Notes under the pieces: generated by a model
Told to the model about the DNA's origin: nothing
Seen by the model: the letters and a program-made list of their open reading frames with translations, nothing else
Database searches by the model: none
In this document: in pieces, positions 7,596-14,387 of the stretch
How the letters are laid out: each line of letters begins with the position of its first letter
How positions within the stretch are numbered: position 1 is the first letter of the stretch
Source of the DNA: CAZKFN01 sp964552035
GTDB taxonomy: Bacteria; Bacteroidota; Bacteroidia; Flavobacteriales_E; Vicingaceae
DNA length: 16,135 nucleotides
Direction of reading: 5' to 3'
Assembly (NCBI GenBank): GCA_964552035.1
Contig: CAZKFN010000047.1
Coordinates: 1-16,135 of the forward strand
Position numbers and translations under genes: made by a program

Positions 7596-8834
7596 CTATA
7601 AATTCCTCTTATAATTCTCCGCTTGCTCAAAAATTTCCTCATAAACCTCATCGCGCTCTACAGGTGGATATCCGTGTTTATCTAGCAAAAGAATTAAACC
7701 AACTTTTAAAGCAGATTTAATGTCTTTCCGCTTGTTCCAATCAGGGAATTGGGCATTATCATCCACTAATCTTTTCACCGCTTTTGCCAAGTCAAGCATC
7801 TTATCATCCGGGTAAGTGAAATCGTACTTCTTACAGAGTTCTTTTAGAATATCATAAAAAGCTTTTACTTCGAAATCAATTCCCATTTCTTCCCCCGATT
7901 TAAATTCTTCATAAACCTCCCAAATTAAATCGGTAAGCTGGTCTGCCATATCTTCATAAACTTCGCTTTTCAGCACATCGTTTTCGCTTCGGTCATTGTA
8001 TTGATTAACCAAGCGTTCCATTTTTTTGGAAAAATCGACACCGCGGACTTTATTAACCTTCCTCAATTGGCCAATGGCTTTAGACAGCAGCTTTTGAAGT
8101 AGCTTAATCTTGGTGTTCGGCAGTTTAATCTTATCGATTTTTGCCAGATAATCTTCGTCAAACAAATTTTGTTCATTTCTGCCTTGTTCACCAATCTTTA
8201 TGATTTCTTCTATGCCATCGCTTTGCAATGCTTCTTTAATCATTTCTCGAACTCTTGCATTCATCTGTTCTGTATCGGGTGCATTACCTTTGGTCAGTTT
8301 AAAAATAATTGTACGAATTGCAAGATAATAATGAATATAATCTCGCTCTTTCTGCTTTAGCTTTTCACTTCCAGAACAAATATCATAAGCAGCTTTCAAT
8401 CGTTTTACAAGGTCCATAAAACGCTTTTCTAATTCTTGAGTTTGTTGAACATATTCAGCTGCCATATTTAAAGTATTCAACTGTTCTAAAGCAGAACCCT
8501 CAAAATACTTACTATCATCAAACCCTCCCTTCACTTCGCTATGACGGGCAGGTTTGTAAAAGATTTTATGCAGTAAATCCAAGTGATTGCGAACCACTAC
8601 CAAAGACTGATCAATGTCCTCAAAGTTTCCACTTACATCCGTATTGTATTGAGCTAAAGCCAAGTTCATTTGAACTTTTATACCCAAATAATCGACTACT
8701 AAACCTTTCCTTTTATTTTTAAATTTCCGATTAACTCTAGAAATTGTCTGTATAAGATTATGTCTCTGAATAGGTTTGTCGATATATATCGTATCTAAAA
8801 ACGGAACATCAAAACCAGTCAGCCACATGTCCAC
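7596..8834 (-). CDS. C-terminal fragment of HsdR (helicase motifs V-VI and C-terminal domain)
   Basis: The open part downstream of the internal stop gives 412 residues if started at the GTG at 8834, inside the native reading frame. That GTG is a valine codon of the original gene (IAIVVDMWLTGFDVP), not a natural start. The fragment holds helicase motif V (WLTGFDVP), motif VI (QTISRVNRKFKNKRKG) and the long helical C-terminal domain that in type I enzymes contacts the methyltransferase core. It is rich in charged residues and helix-forming stretches. Independent translation would require reinitiation just after the TAA; I see no strong ribosome-binding site. Confidence 0.6.
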   Translation of the reverse strand: MDMWLTGFDVPFLDTIYIDKPIQRHNLIQTISRVNRKFKNKRKGLVVDYLGIKVQMNLALAQYNTDVSGNFEDIDQSLVVVRNHLDLLHKIFYKPARHSEVKGGFDDSKYFEGSALEQLNTLNMAAEYVQQTQELEKRFMDLVKRLKAAYDICSGSEKLKQKERDYIHYYLAIRTIIFKLTKGNAPDTEQMNARVREMIKEALQSDGIEEIIKIGEQGRNEQNLFDEDYLAKIDKIKLPNTKIKLLQKLLSKAIGQLRKVNKVRGVDFSKKMERLVNQYNDRSENDVLKSEVYEDMADQLTDLIWEVYEEFKSGEEMGIDFEVKAFYDILKELCKKYDFTYPDDKMLDLAKAVKRLVDDNAQFPDWNKRKDIKSALKVGLILLLDKHGYPPVERDEVYEEIFEQAENYKRNL

Positions 8835-8885
8835 AACAATGGCGATTTTAAAATTAGAATTTTCAATTTTAAATTGTCGGTCTAA

Positions 8886-10775
8886 TTATTTTCTATATTC
8901 TTTTGTACCTAAAATAGTATACATTTCTTCCAGGTCGTCTTGATGGCGAGTCATCACCATTTTTACATATTCCATGGGTTTAATTTCACGCTTTTCTTTA
9001 GCTGAAAGCTTAGAAGTATCATCGGCTATTTTTGGTACATTCCATTCCGGTCTTATTTCAATTAAACGCTTAAAAAAACTATAGGCAATTTCTCTAGAAC
9101 TAGAAACAAACATTGCTTTTCCAGCTACGGTGGAGCCCTCTTTAACTCGAGTTTCATAATGTTGAATAAAATCTTTTGCTAAAGCATCTAGACGATCTGG
9201 GTCTCCTAAAATGGAATACATATTAGCAGTTTCGCGCTTACTTTTATCAACTTGATATTCACTAGCTCCATCTTCTTCAGCTACTTGATAATACTCCTCT
9301 ATTTTTTCTAATTCGCTGTTTTTCAATACAATTTTTGCTGCTCTTCCTTCATAAACTATAGGTACAGTAATTTCATCCGCAACGGATTCATTCATCGTAT
9401 ATTCATCTACAATTTCTCCAAAAACATCCAAGGTTTTATCAATTGGCGTTCCGGTGAAGCCAACATAAGTCGCATTGGGTAGAGAATCGTGTAAGTATTT
9501 GGCAAAACCATAAGTTTTTCGAACACCTTCTTGAGTTACTCTAATTTTTTGGTCTAGGTTGGTTTGACTACGATGCGCTTCATCCGAAATACAAACTACA
9601 TTGGTTCTTTCCGTTAACAATTCGATGTCTTCTGTGAACTTATGGATTGTGGTCAGGAAAACACCACCGCTTTTTCTACCTTGCAGTTGTTCTCTTAATT
9701 CCACTCTACTTTCTACGCTTTTTACAAGATTATCGCCGATAAACTCTTTGGCATTGGCAAATTGCACAGCTAATTGATTATCTAAATCAGTTCGATCGGT
9801 AATTAAAACTACGGTTGGATTTTCAAAGTATTTACTTTTCATCAGCAATCGGGTAAGAAAAAGCATGATGTAACTTTTTCCGCTTCCGGTTGCACCAAAA
9901 TAAGTTCCTCCTTTTCCATCGCCTTTCGGTTTTTGGGCTTTTTTGATGTTTTCAAATAAGGCTCTGGCTCCGTAATATTGCGGATAACGACAAACTATTT
10001 TTTCATCTCTTTTTGAAGTGTCAGGAATATAAATGAAATTTTGAATGATGTCTTGCAATCGGTCTTTGTGCAGCATCCCTTGAATCATGGTAAACATACT
10101 GTTGATACCATCTACTTCTTTAGCCTTACCGGCTATTCTTCGCCAGGCATAGAAAAACTCGTAGGGCGCAAAAAAAGAACCTGCTTTGTTGTTCACGCCA
10201 TCACTGATTACGCAAAAGGCATTGTATTTAAAAAGCTCTGGAATGTCTCGTTTGTAGCGAACTGTCAATTGCGTATAAGCCGTATGAACCGTAGCTTCCT
10301 CTCGAATGGCAGATTTAAACTCTAAAACGACCACCGGAATTCCATTGATATAAATAATACCATCTGGAATACGCTTTTCAGTACCCACAATTTTTAATTG
10401 ATTGACAAATTTGTAGGTGTTGTTTTCCTGATTGTCGTAATCCATCAAATAAATCCAGATATCCTTCTGATTAGGATCTCCTGCCTGTGCATCGGCAGAT
10501 AGGTCGCAGCCATCCGACAACCAACGCATCATGGTTTTGTTGGTTTCATACAAATCAGAAGCGGGCAGCGTTTTTAGTCGAAGAACAATACTTTTTACTT
10601 CTGAAATTGTCAATCCTTCAGCCTTGTATTTATTCAGTAGAAATTGCTGTAAATCTTCTTCAATTAGGACTTCATCCTCCTTTCGCTCAATGCTTTCACC
10701 CAAAACGTGCGGATAGCCTTGCTCGGCTAACAGCTGAATAAATGTTTCTTCTAATTTGTACTCGGTGAATTTCAT
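8886..10775 (-). CDS. N-terminal fragment of HsdR (nuclease and helicase domain 1)
   Basis: The 629-residue product that would be made if the TAA at 8886-8888 is real. It keeps the whole endonuclease domain (D138, E152, K154), Walker A (GATGSGKS, 294-301), the DEAH box (398-401) and motif III region GFTGTP (439-444). It stops inside the second RecA-like domain after EEMYTILGTKEYRK. ATP binding may survive, but motifs V and VI needed for coupled translocation are lost. The start ATG at 10775 gives MKFTEYKLEETFIQLL, the usual HsdR N-terminus. A 28-bp operator-like palindrome lies 54-81 bp upstream. Confidence 0.7.
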   Translation of the reverse strand: MKFTEYKLEETFIQLLAEQGYPHVLGESIERKEDEVLIEEDLQQFLLNKYKAEGLTISEVKSIVLRLKTLPASDLYETNKTMMRWLSDGCDLSADAQAGDPNQKDIWIYLMDYDNQENNTYKFVNQLKIVGTEKRIPDGIIYINGIPVVVLEFKSAIREEATVHTAYTQLTVRYKRDIPELFKYNAFCVISDGVNNKAGSFFAPYEFFYAWRRIAGKAKEVDGINSMFTMIQGMLHKDRLQDIIQNFIYIPDTSKRDEKIVCRYPQYYGARALFENIKKAQKPKGDGKGGTYFGATGSGKSYIMLFLTRLLMKSKYFENPTVVLITDRTDLDNQLAVQFANAKEFIGDNLVKSVESRVELREQLQGRKSGGVFLTTIHKFTEDIELLTERTNVVCISDEAHRSQTNLDQKIRVTQEGVRKTYGFAKYLHDSLPNATYVGFTGTPIDKTLDVFGEIVDEYTMNESVADEITVPIVYEGRAAKIVLKNSELEKIEEYYQVAEEDGASEYQVDKSKRETANMYSILGDPDRLDALAKDFIQHYETRVKEGSTVAGKAMFVSSSREIAYSFFKRLIEIRPEWNVPKIADDTSKLSAKEKREIKPMEYVKMVMTRHQDDLEEMYTILGTKEYRK

Positions 10776-10828
10776 TTAATTAAGTATTAGGTTTGCCAAT
10801 TTTTTTCTTATTTATATCATTTTAACAC

Positions 10829-10856
10829 AAATAGATACATTGCAATGCGCTTATTT
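10829..10856 (-). promoter_or_regulatory. Operator-like palindrome, copy A, upstream of hsdR
   Basis: Left arm AAATAGA (10829-10835), 3-nt spacer, centre ATTGCAAT (10839-10846), 3-nt spacer, right arm CTTATTT (10850-10856). The centre is perfectly palindromic (CATTGCAATG including flanks) and the arms pair at 5 of 7 positions. The same layout occurs at 13783-13810 and 14252-14279. A near-match to a -7 element (TCTATTTG on the - strand) overlaps the left arm, so a bound regulator would cover the promoter. The site also overlaps the stop codon of the small remnant ORF upstream. Confidence 0.55.
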
Positions 10857-10997
10857 ATCCGTTTTTTTATAATCCCTAAGTGTCCCAATAAAATTTCGTC
10901 CTTTCTGGGTTAAAAAATATTGTTGTTTATTGTATTTACCTTCTTTCATAACGGAAATCAAACTCAACACTTGTTCGGTTTTAGGTTTTCTTATCAT
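10851..10997 (-). pseudogene. 48-codon ORF, truncated wHTH tail of an AlbA_2-type protein
   Basis: An open 48-residue frame from ATG 10997, whose ATGA overlaps the TGA stop of the AlbA_2 gene, to TAA at 10851-10853. It reads TEQVLSLISVMKEGKYN (7-23) and then directly QQYFLTQKGRNFIGTL (25-40). In winged-helix tails of AlbA_2/Fic-type proteins these two parts are normally separated by a recognition segment of the type RSELMEAVxxKHRxxF...SSK, part of which is seen in the remnant at 13950-14210. So this is a tail with an internal in-frame deletion. It could be translated by coupling to the upstream gene, but probably does not fold as a full winged helix. Confidence 0.5.
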
Positions 10998-12304
10998 TTC
11001 ATTATCGACCAATATCCCGAACGACTACTACCCACTCGTTTTATTAATTTTGCATCTTTCAATTTTTCTATATTTTTATCTATGGCCGTCGTACTAATCC
11101 CAATAGTTTCAGCCATTTCTCGTTTACTTATTTTAGGATTCTTTGCTACTAATTTTAATATCATTTTTTGACTTTCTACCAACCCATCTACCAACCCATC
11201 TACCAACCCGTTTTTTTCATTAGTTACTTTATCCGAAGGCAAGACCACTCGTAAGAAATTATCGGAAAATTTAAAACAATTCTTATCATAACTTTCCAAA
11301 ATTCTTGGAATACCAGAACCTAATTGCTCCACCAAATCCAAATCCTTAAAGATTCGAATTACTTCTTTGTTCCTCAGAATAGAAAAACCTTCAAAGAATT
11401 CTTCTTTAGATAAACCTTGCGGTAAGCTACCATTAGAAGTAATTTCTAACCTATCATCAAAGATTTCAAATTTAGGTGCTGCTTCTCTTGTATAATCATT
11501 ATGAACAAAAGCATTGATAACAGCTTCTCTCAAAGCGATTGCATTCCATAATCTTTGTTCTTTCCTTGCTTTTGGAGTAATTTCTGTAAGCGTTTTATTC
11601 TCTAAATTTAATTTCTCTAATACCTGATAAGTAGCTTTGATTAATGATTCATAACCATACTCATTACTTTCGACTAAATTCACTCGATTTAAACCGGAAT
11701 AACGAGCCACTTTTATAGATATATTATTGATGTCATTTAATAGATATGCCACATAATTAAAATCTCCGTCATCGTTTTTAAGTTCTAAATTACGTGCGAA
11801 TTGTTCATTCAGTTTTTTGCCAATGGACTGATAATAAATATGTAATTGCTGAAATCTTAATTCCCGTTTAGGCGATTTCATTTGAGCAATAGAATTTCTG
11901 GTTCTTCTGCTAAACAAATATTCTATTTGTCGTGTGGGCATTGGCTCTGATGCGCTCCCAATACGGATGAATGCCCCCTTTTCTGACAAACCATATTTCT
12001 TGATGTAATAAGGTTTTTCATAACCTCCAGCGACTATTAATTTGATAATCTCCTTTTCATCTATTTTTTCTACAACAATATCAAAAAGGCCTAAACAAGA
12101 GGGAAGAATATTATTTTTCAACCGATCTTTTAAGAGTAGCTGTTCTTGATCAATATCTTTCACACCAACAGGCTCACCATCCTTATCTACACCTATATAA
12201 ATAACACCTCCTTCATTGGAATTAAGAAAAGCTACCACCTCTTTCTCTATTTCCGAAGTTACTTTTTGCTTGTATTCTATATGTTTGTTTTCGGTGAATT
12301 TCAT
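10994..12304 (-). CDS. AlbA_2/Schlafen-type ATP-binding protein with wHTH tail
   Basis: A 436-residue protein of the group often annotated as ATP-binding or transcriptional regulator and often found inside type I restriction loci. The N-terminal AlbA_2 (Schlafen) domain spans about 1-130: HIEYK (8-12), then FLNSNEGGVIYIGVDKDG (26-43). A histidine-kinase-like ATPase (HATPase_c_4) follows: ALREAVINAFVHNDYT (257-272) as N-box, LEITSNGSLP (286-295), and EQLGSGIPRI (326-335). The linker at 366-376 repeats GLVD, and the last 55 residues form a winged helix (KISKREMAETIGIS, 391-404). It starts 3 bp after the ATPase gene stop, so they form an operon. The precise function is unknown; nucleic-acid binding and ATP-dependent regulation are inferred. 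It overlaps the 48-codon remnant by 4 bp at its 3' end. Confidence 0.88.
   Translation of the reverse strand: MKFTENKHIEYKQKVTSEIEKEVVAFLNSNEGGVIYIGVDKDGEPVGVKDIDQEQLLLKDRLKNNILPSCLGLFDIVVEKIDEKEIIKLIVAGGYEKPYYIKKYGLSEKGAFIRIGSASEPMPTRQIEYLFSRRTRNSIAQMKSPKRELRFQQLHIYYQSIGKKLNEQFARNLELKNDDGDFNYVAYLLNDINNISIKVARYSGLNRVNLVESNEYGYESLIKATYQVLEKLNLENKTLTEITPKARKEQRLWNAIALREAVINAFVHNDYTREAAPKFEIFDDRLEITSNGSLPQGLSKEEFFEGFSILRNKEVIRIFKDLDLVEQLGSGIPRILESYDKNCFKFSDNFLRVVLPSDKVTNEKNGLVDGLVDGLVESQKMILKLVAKNPKISKREMAETIGISTTAIDKNIEKLKDAKLIKRVGSSRSGYWSIMK
11176..11210 (-). repeat. 12-bp tandem repeat in the AlbA_2 gene linker
   Basis: CTACCAACCCAT occurs twice in tandem (11176-11199), followed by 11 of 12 bases of a third unit. 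It encodes GLVD repeats between the ATPase domain and the winged helix. The unit is a multiple of three, so slippage would change linker length without a frameshift. Confidence 0.85.
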
Positions 12305-12307
12305 AGG

Positions 12308-13753
12308 CTAAACAATATTTTGATCATTCTTCATTCGAATTGTTTTTTCACCAATGTTATAGGCATAAACTGAAGCAGGTAAATAGGTAAATTTTAAATC
12401 GTCTATTTCTTTTACTCCGAACTCGTTTATAGTTGTAACTAAGGCTGAATTAAAATCATTGCTCTTACAAAATTTCATCAGACTTTTTAAATCTTGTGGT
12501 TTTTTAAAGTACCGATCACTATATTTCACTTCTACCGCCCATAAAGGCTTAAATTTTTTATCATCAAGCAAGACTAAATCAACTTCCCCATCTCCCCATC
12601 GTGCATAGGTCAAATCTAAATTTTCACGGTGCATCCACTGTGATAAAATAGCCGTTTCCACCATATTCCCCATTTCATTATCGGTCTCCTGAATAGGTGA
12701 AAACAAGGCTGTTCGCAAAGACGGATTGGTCAAATAGACTTTAAAATTCGTAATTCGTTTAAAGCGTTTTGCATTGATATCCACTTTATGCAATACTTTT
12801 ATCAGGAAAGCCGCTTCCAAATATTCCAAGTATTTTTTTAGGGTCACCGTTCCAATCCCACTCTCCTTAGCCATCTGTGTATAAGAAAATTCATTTCCCG
12901 AATTATAAGCGATATAAGTGAAAAACCGATTCAGTTCTTGTACATCTTTAATTCCATATAAACTGGGTAAATCACGCAACAATACTTTATCGACGATATC
13001 ACTCTTTACATAACGCCCCATATCCGATTGGATGGTCTGGGATAAAACGACTTCAGGGTAGCCTCCATAATTCAAATAATTGACAAATTCCTTATTCAGA
13101 ATTTTCAAATCACGGGCAAGGTATTGCGAAACTTTCACCTCATTATAAATGATACTGTCCTCATATACCAAATTATTTAATTTCTTAAGATGAATATATT
13201 CCTGAAAAGTCAGCGGTGGCAACATAAAATCCGTAAAACGTCCGGCTCCACTTTCCGAACTATACCAATTCAAGGCAGCAGCTGCTGAGCCTGAAACAAT
13301 AAATTTAATCTCAGGAAAAGAATCGACCAAGGTCTTTAAATGACGTTGCCAATCCTTAAGATATTGAATTTCATCAAAGAACACATAAGCACCTGTCAGA
13401 CTCTCTTTTTTCAAGGCTTCTTTGGCTAATTGAAGAATATCTTCTAATCCTAAATTAATATAGATAGGATTATCAATCCCCACAAAAACAAGGTTTTGAG
13501 GGTCTTCTCCTTCTTTGAGTAATTGATCTATGGTATGAAACATCATTACCGTTTTTCCTACTCGTCTGGGACCCATCAACACCACTGCACGGCGAACATC
13601 TCTTTCTTTTACGTAAGGGTAAAACAACTCAAAATAAAGTCGTCGGGTCATCTTTTGATAAATTGAATCAATCTCTCCAGAAACCCACCAAGGGTTTTCA
13701 TATTGAAGCCGATTGATGATTTTATCTCTTGGAATAGGACTTGTTATACCCAT
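12308..13753 (-). CDS. AAA_14/DUF4143 ATPase with PD-(D/E)XK-like C-terminus
   Basis: A 481-residue protein of the common prokaryotic AAA_14-DUF4143 family, whose biological role is not established. The P-loop domain has Walker A GPRRVGKT (61-68), Walker B VFFDEIQYLKDW (124-135), a sensor-like VSGSAAAAL (153-161), GRFTDFMLPPLTFQEY (171-186) and the family signature NYGGYPEV (228-235). The DUF4143 part holds a helix-turn-helix-like segment (about 288-320) and a nuclease-like fold with GEVDLVLLD (389-397) and VEVKYS (407-412), the D and ExK of a PD-(D/E)XK site. Whether it cleaves nucleic acid is unknown. It is first in an operon with the AlbA_2 gene. Upstream are two -7-like elements and a 28-bp palindrome ending 30 bp before the ATG. 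Confidence 0.9.
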   Translation of the reverse strand: MGITSPIPRDKIINRLQYENPWWVSGEIDSIYQKMTRRLYFELFYPYVKERDVRRAVVLMGPRRVGKTVMMFHTIDQLLKEGEDPQNLVFVGIDNPIYINLGLEDILQLAKEALKKESLTGAYVFFDEIQYLKDWQRHLKTLVDSFPEIKFIVSGSAAAALNWYSSESGAGRFTDFMLPPLTFQEYIHLKKLNNLVYEDSIIYNEVKVSQYLARDLKILNKEFVNYLNYGGYPEVVLSQTIQSDMGRYVKSDIVDKVLLRDLPSLYGIKDVQELNRFFTYIAYNSGNEFSYTQMAKESGIGTVTLKKYLEYLEAAFLIKVLHKVDINAKRFKRITNFKVYLTNPSLRTALFSPIQETDNEMGNMVETAILSQWMHRENLDLTYARWGDGEVDLVLLDDKKFKPLWAVEVKYSDRYFKKPQDLKSLMKFCKSNDFNSALVTTINEFGVKEIDDLKFTYLPASVYAYNIGEKTIRMKNDQNIV

Positions 13754-13771
13754 TAAAATTCTTATTTAATA

Positions 13772-13787
13772 CAAATATACAAAAATA
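13772..13787 (-). promoter_or_regulatory. -7 promoter elements for the ATPase-AlbA operon
   Basis: On the - strand two perfect TAnnTTTG matches lie side by side: TATTTTTG (13787 to 13780) and TATATTTG (13779 to 13772). Either gives a short leader before the ATG at 13753. The first overlaps the left arm of the palindrome at 13783-13810; for the second, that palindrome covers the region just upstream of -7. Confidence 0.5.
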
Positions 13788-13810
13788 AGAATATTGCAAT
13801 GTGCTTATTT
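13783..13810 (-). promoter_or_regulatory. Operator-like palindrome, copy B, upstream of the ATPase operon
   Basis: The most symmetric of the three copies: arms AAATAAG (13783-13789) and CTTATTT (13804-13810) are perfect inverted repeats, with the palindromic centre ATTGCAAT (13793-13800) and 3-nt spacers on both sides. It overlaps the probable promoter, as expected for control by a dimeric regulator. No regulator can be assigned from sequence. Confidence 0.6.
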
Positions 13811-13831
13811 CAATAAAGTTAGATGAATAAG

Positions 13832-13850
13832 TGTTTTTAAAATGATTCTG
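13832..13850. repeat. Duplicated upstream patch paired with 14301-14319
   Basis: TGTTTTTAAAATGATTCTG matches TGTTTTTAAAAGGATTTTG at 14301-14319 in 17 of 19 positions. Both begin exactly 22 bp after the end of their palindrome copy. So the copy B and copy C regions are paralogous over about 68 bp. Confidence 0.6.
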
Positions 13851-13949
13851 TATCTTATTTATTTCATTAAAATGATTAATTGGTTTGGTTTACATTCTAT
13901 GAGTTTTATTTCTATTTATTTAATCTGGGAATTGATAAAACTTCTTCTT

Positions 13950-14210
13950 TTATATTTGAAAATACTGTTGCTTGCTACTGCTTGGTTTGCTCGGTATATT
14001 CAACTCAATAAATCCTTTCTGAATGATAAGCTGAAAGCAATTATATAAAATGTTGAACGATGTTTACAATTGACCGCTTCCATAAGCTCACTGCGATTGT
14101 AGTTGCCTTCTTTCAGTACGGCAATCAGGCTCATCATTTGCTCGGTATTCGGTCAGCTACCTATATCATTTGAAAGCAATACAAGCCGCAAAAATTATCA
14201 GAGAACTGAA
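13950..14210 (-). pseudogene. Decayed C-terminal remnant of an AlbA_2-type ATP-binding protein
   Basis: Joined - strand frames give FSDNF and LRLVLLSND, matching FSDNFLRVVLPSD in the intact AlbA_2 gene (346-358). They are followed by TEQMMSLIAVLKEGNYNRSE and LMEAVNCKHR, then GFIELNIPSKPSSSKQQYF and a stop at 13950-13952. This is the end of the ATPase domain plus a winged-helix tail. The breaks are a lost T in a T-run near 14190, in-frame stops, and a frameshift after KHRSTF. The N-terminal AlbA_2 and most of the ATPase domain are missing. An operator-like palindrome lies 42 bp upstream of the remnant, suggesting that promoter and tail were brought together by a deletion. The tail is of a different type from the wHTH of the intact neighbour but similar to the 48-codon remnant at 10851-10997. 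Confidence 0.6.
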
Positions 14211-14251
14211 CAATTCTTTATCCATTTTTTTTTATTTGCATTTTTTATTAC

Positions 14252-14279
14252 AAATAGACTAACTGCAATGTACTTATTT
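14252..14279 (-). promoter_or_regulatory. Operator-like palindrome, copy C, upstream of the AlbA remnant
   Basis: Arms AAATAGA (14252-14258) and CTTATTT (14273-14279), centre ACTGCAAT (14262-14269), 3-nt spacers, the same layout as copies A and B. An ATG at 14225-14223 on the - strand lies 26 bp downstream but opens only an 18-codon frame, so the gene that this site once served has been lost or truncated. Confidence 0.5.
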
Positions 14280-14351
14280 GCCCAAAAATAGAAAAACAAA
14301 TGTTTTTAAAAGGATTTTGGTGTTTACTTTAATATTATTGTTGAGGGTTTG

Positions 14352-14361
14352 NNNNNNNNNN
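14352..14361. other. Assembly gap (10 N)
   Basis: Ten N bases of the conventional scaffold-gap type. True length and content are unknown. It separates the end of the PIN-domain gene from the copy C upstream region, so the order across it rests on scaffolding. Confidence 0.95.
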
Positions 14362-14387
14362 TATGAGAAGGTTGTTGCTTGTGGTGT

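Larger units (their letters stand above)
7596..10775 (-). pseudogene. hsdR: Type I restriction enzyme R subunit, interrupted by an in-frame stop
   Basis: Read as one frame this is a 1059-residue HsdR, the normal length for the ATP-dependent translocase and nuclease subunit of type I restriction-modification. Codon 630 is TAA (8886-8888). The same frame continues for 17 codons (LDRQFKIENSNFKIAIV) and then through the rest of the helicase without any frameshift. The expected sequence at the break is YRK-E-LDRQ, so a single GAA to TAA change explains it. The N-terminal PD-(D/E)XK nuclease motif is IPDG (D138) with VLEFK (E152, K154). Helicase motifs GATGSGKS (294-301), DEAH (398-401) and GFTGTP (439-444) lie before the stop, while TGFDVP and QTISRVNR lie after it. 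Neither piece alone should translocate DNA. No hsdM or hsdS is present in the window. A sequencing error or stop readthrough could restore a working gene. Confidence 0.88.

Noticed and set aside
10041..10741. Several + strand ORFs of 61-94 codons inside hsdR
   Set aside because: They are antisense to conserved HsdR sequence with clear motifs, and their translations are low in family-like features.
13842..14291. Two short + strand ORFs (68 and 62 codons) in the ATPase-PIN interval
   Set aside because: They run antisense to the AlbA remnant and consist mostly of Leu/Ile/Phe from AT-rich DNA; no start signals or homology pattern.
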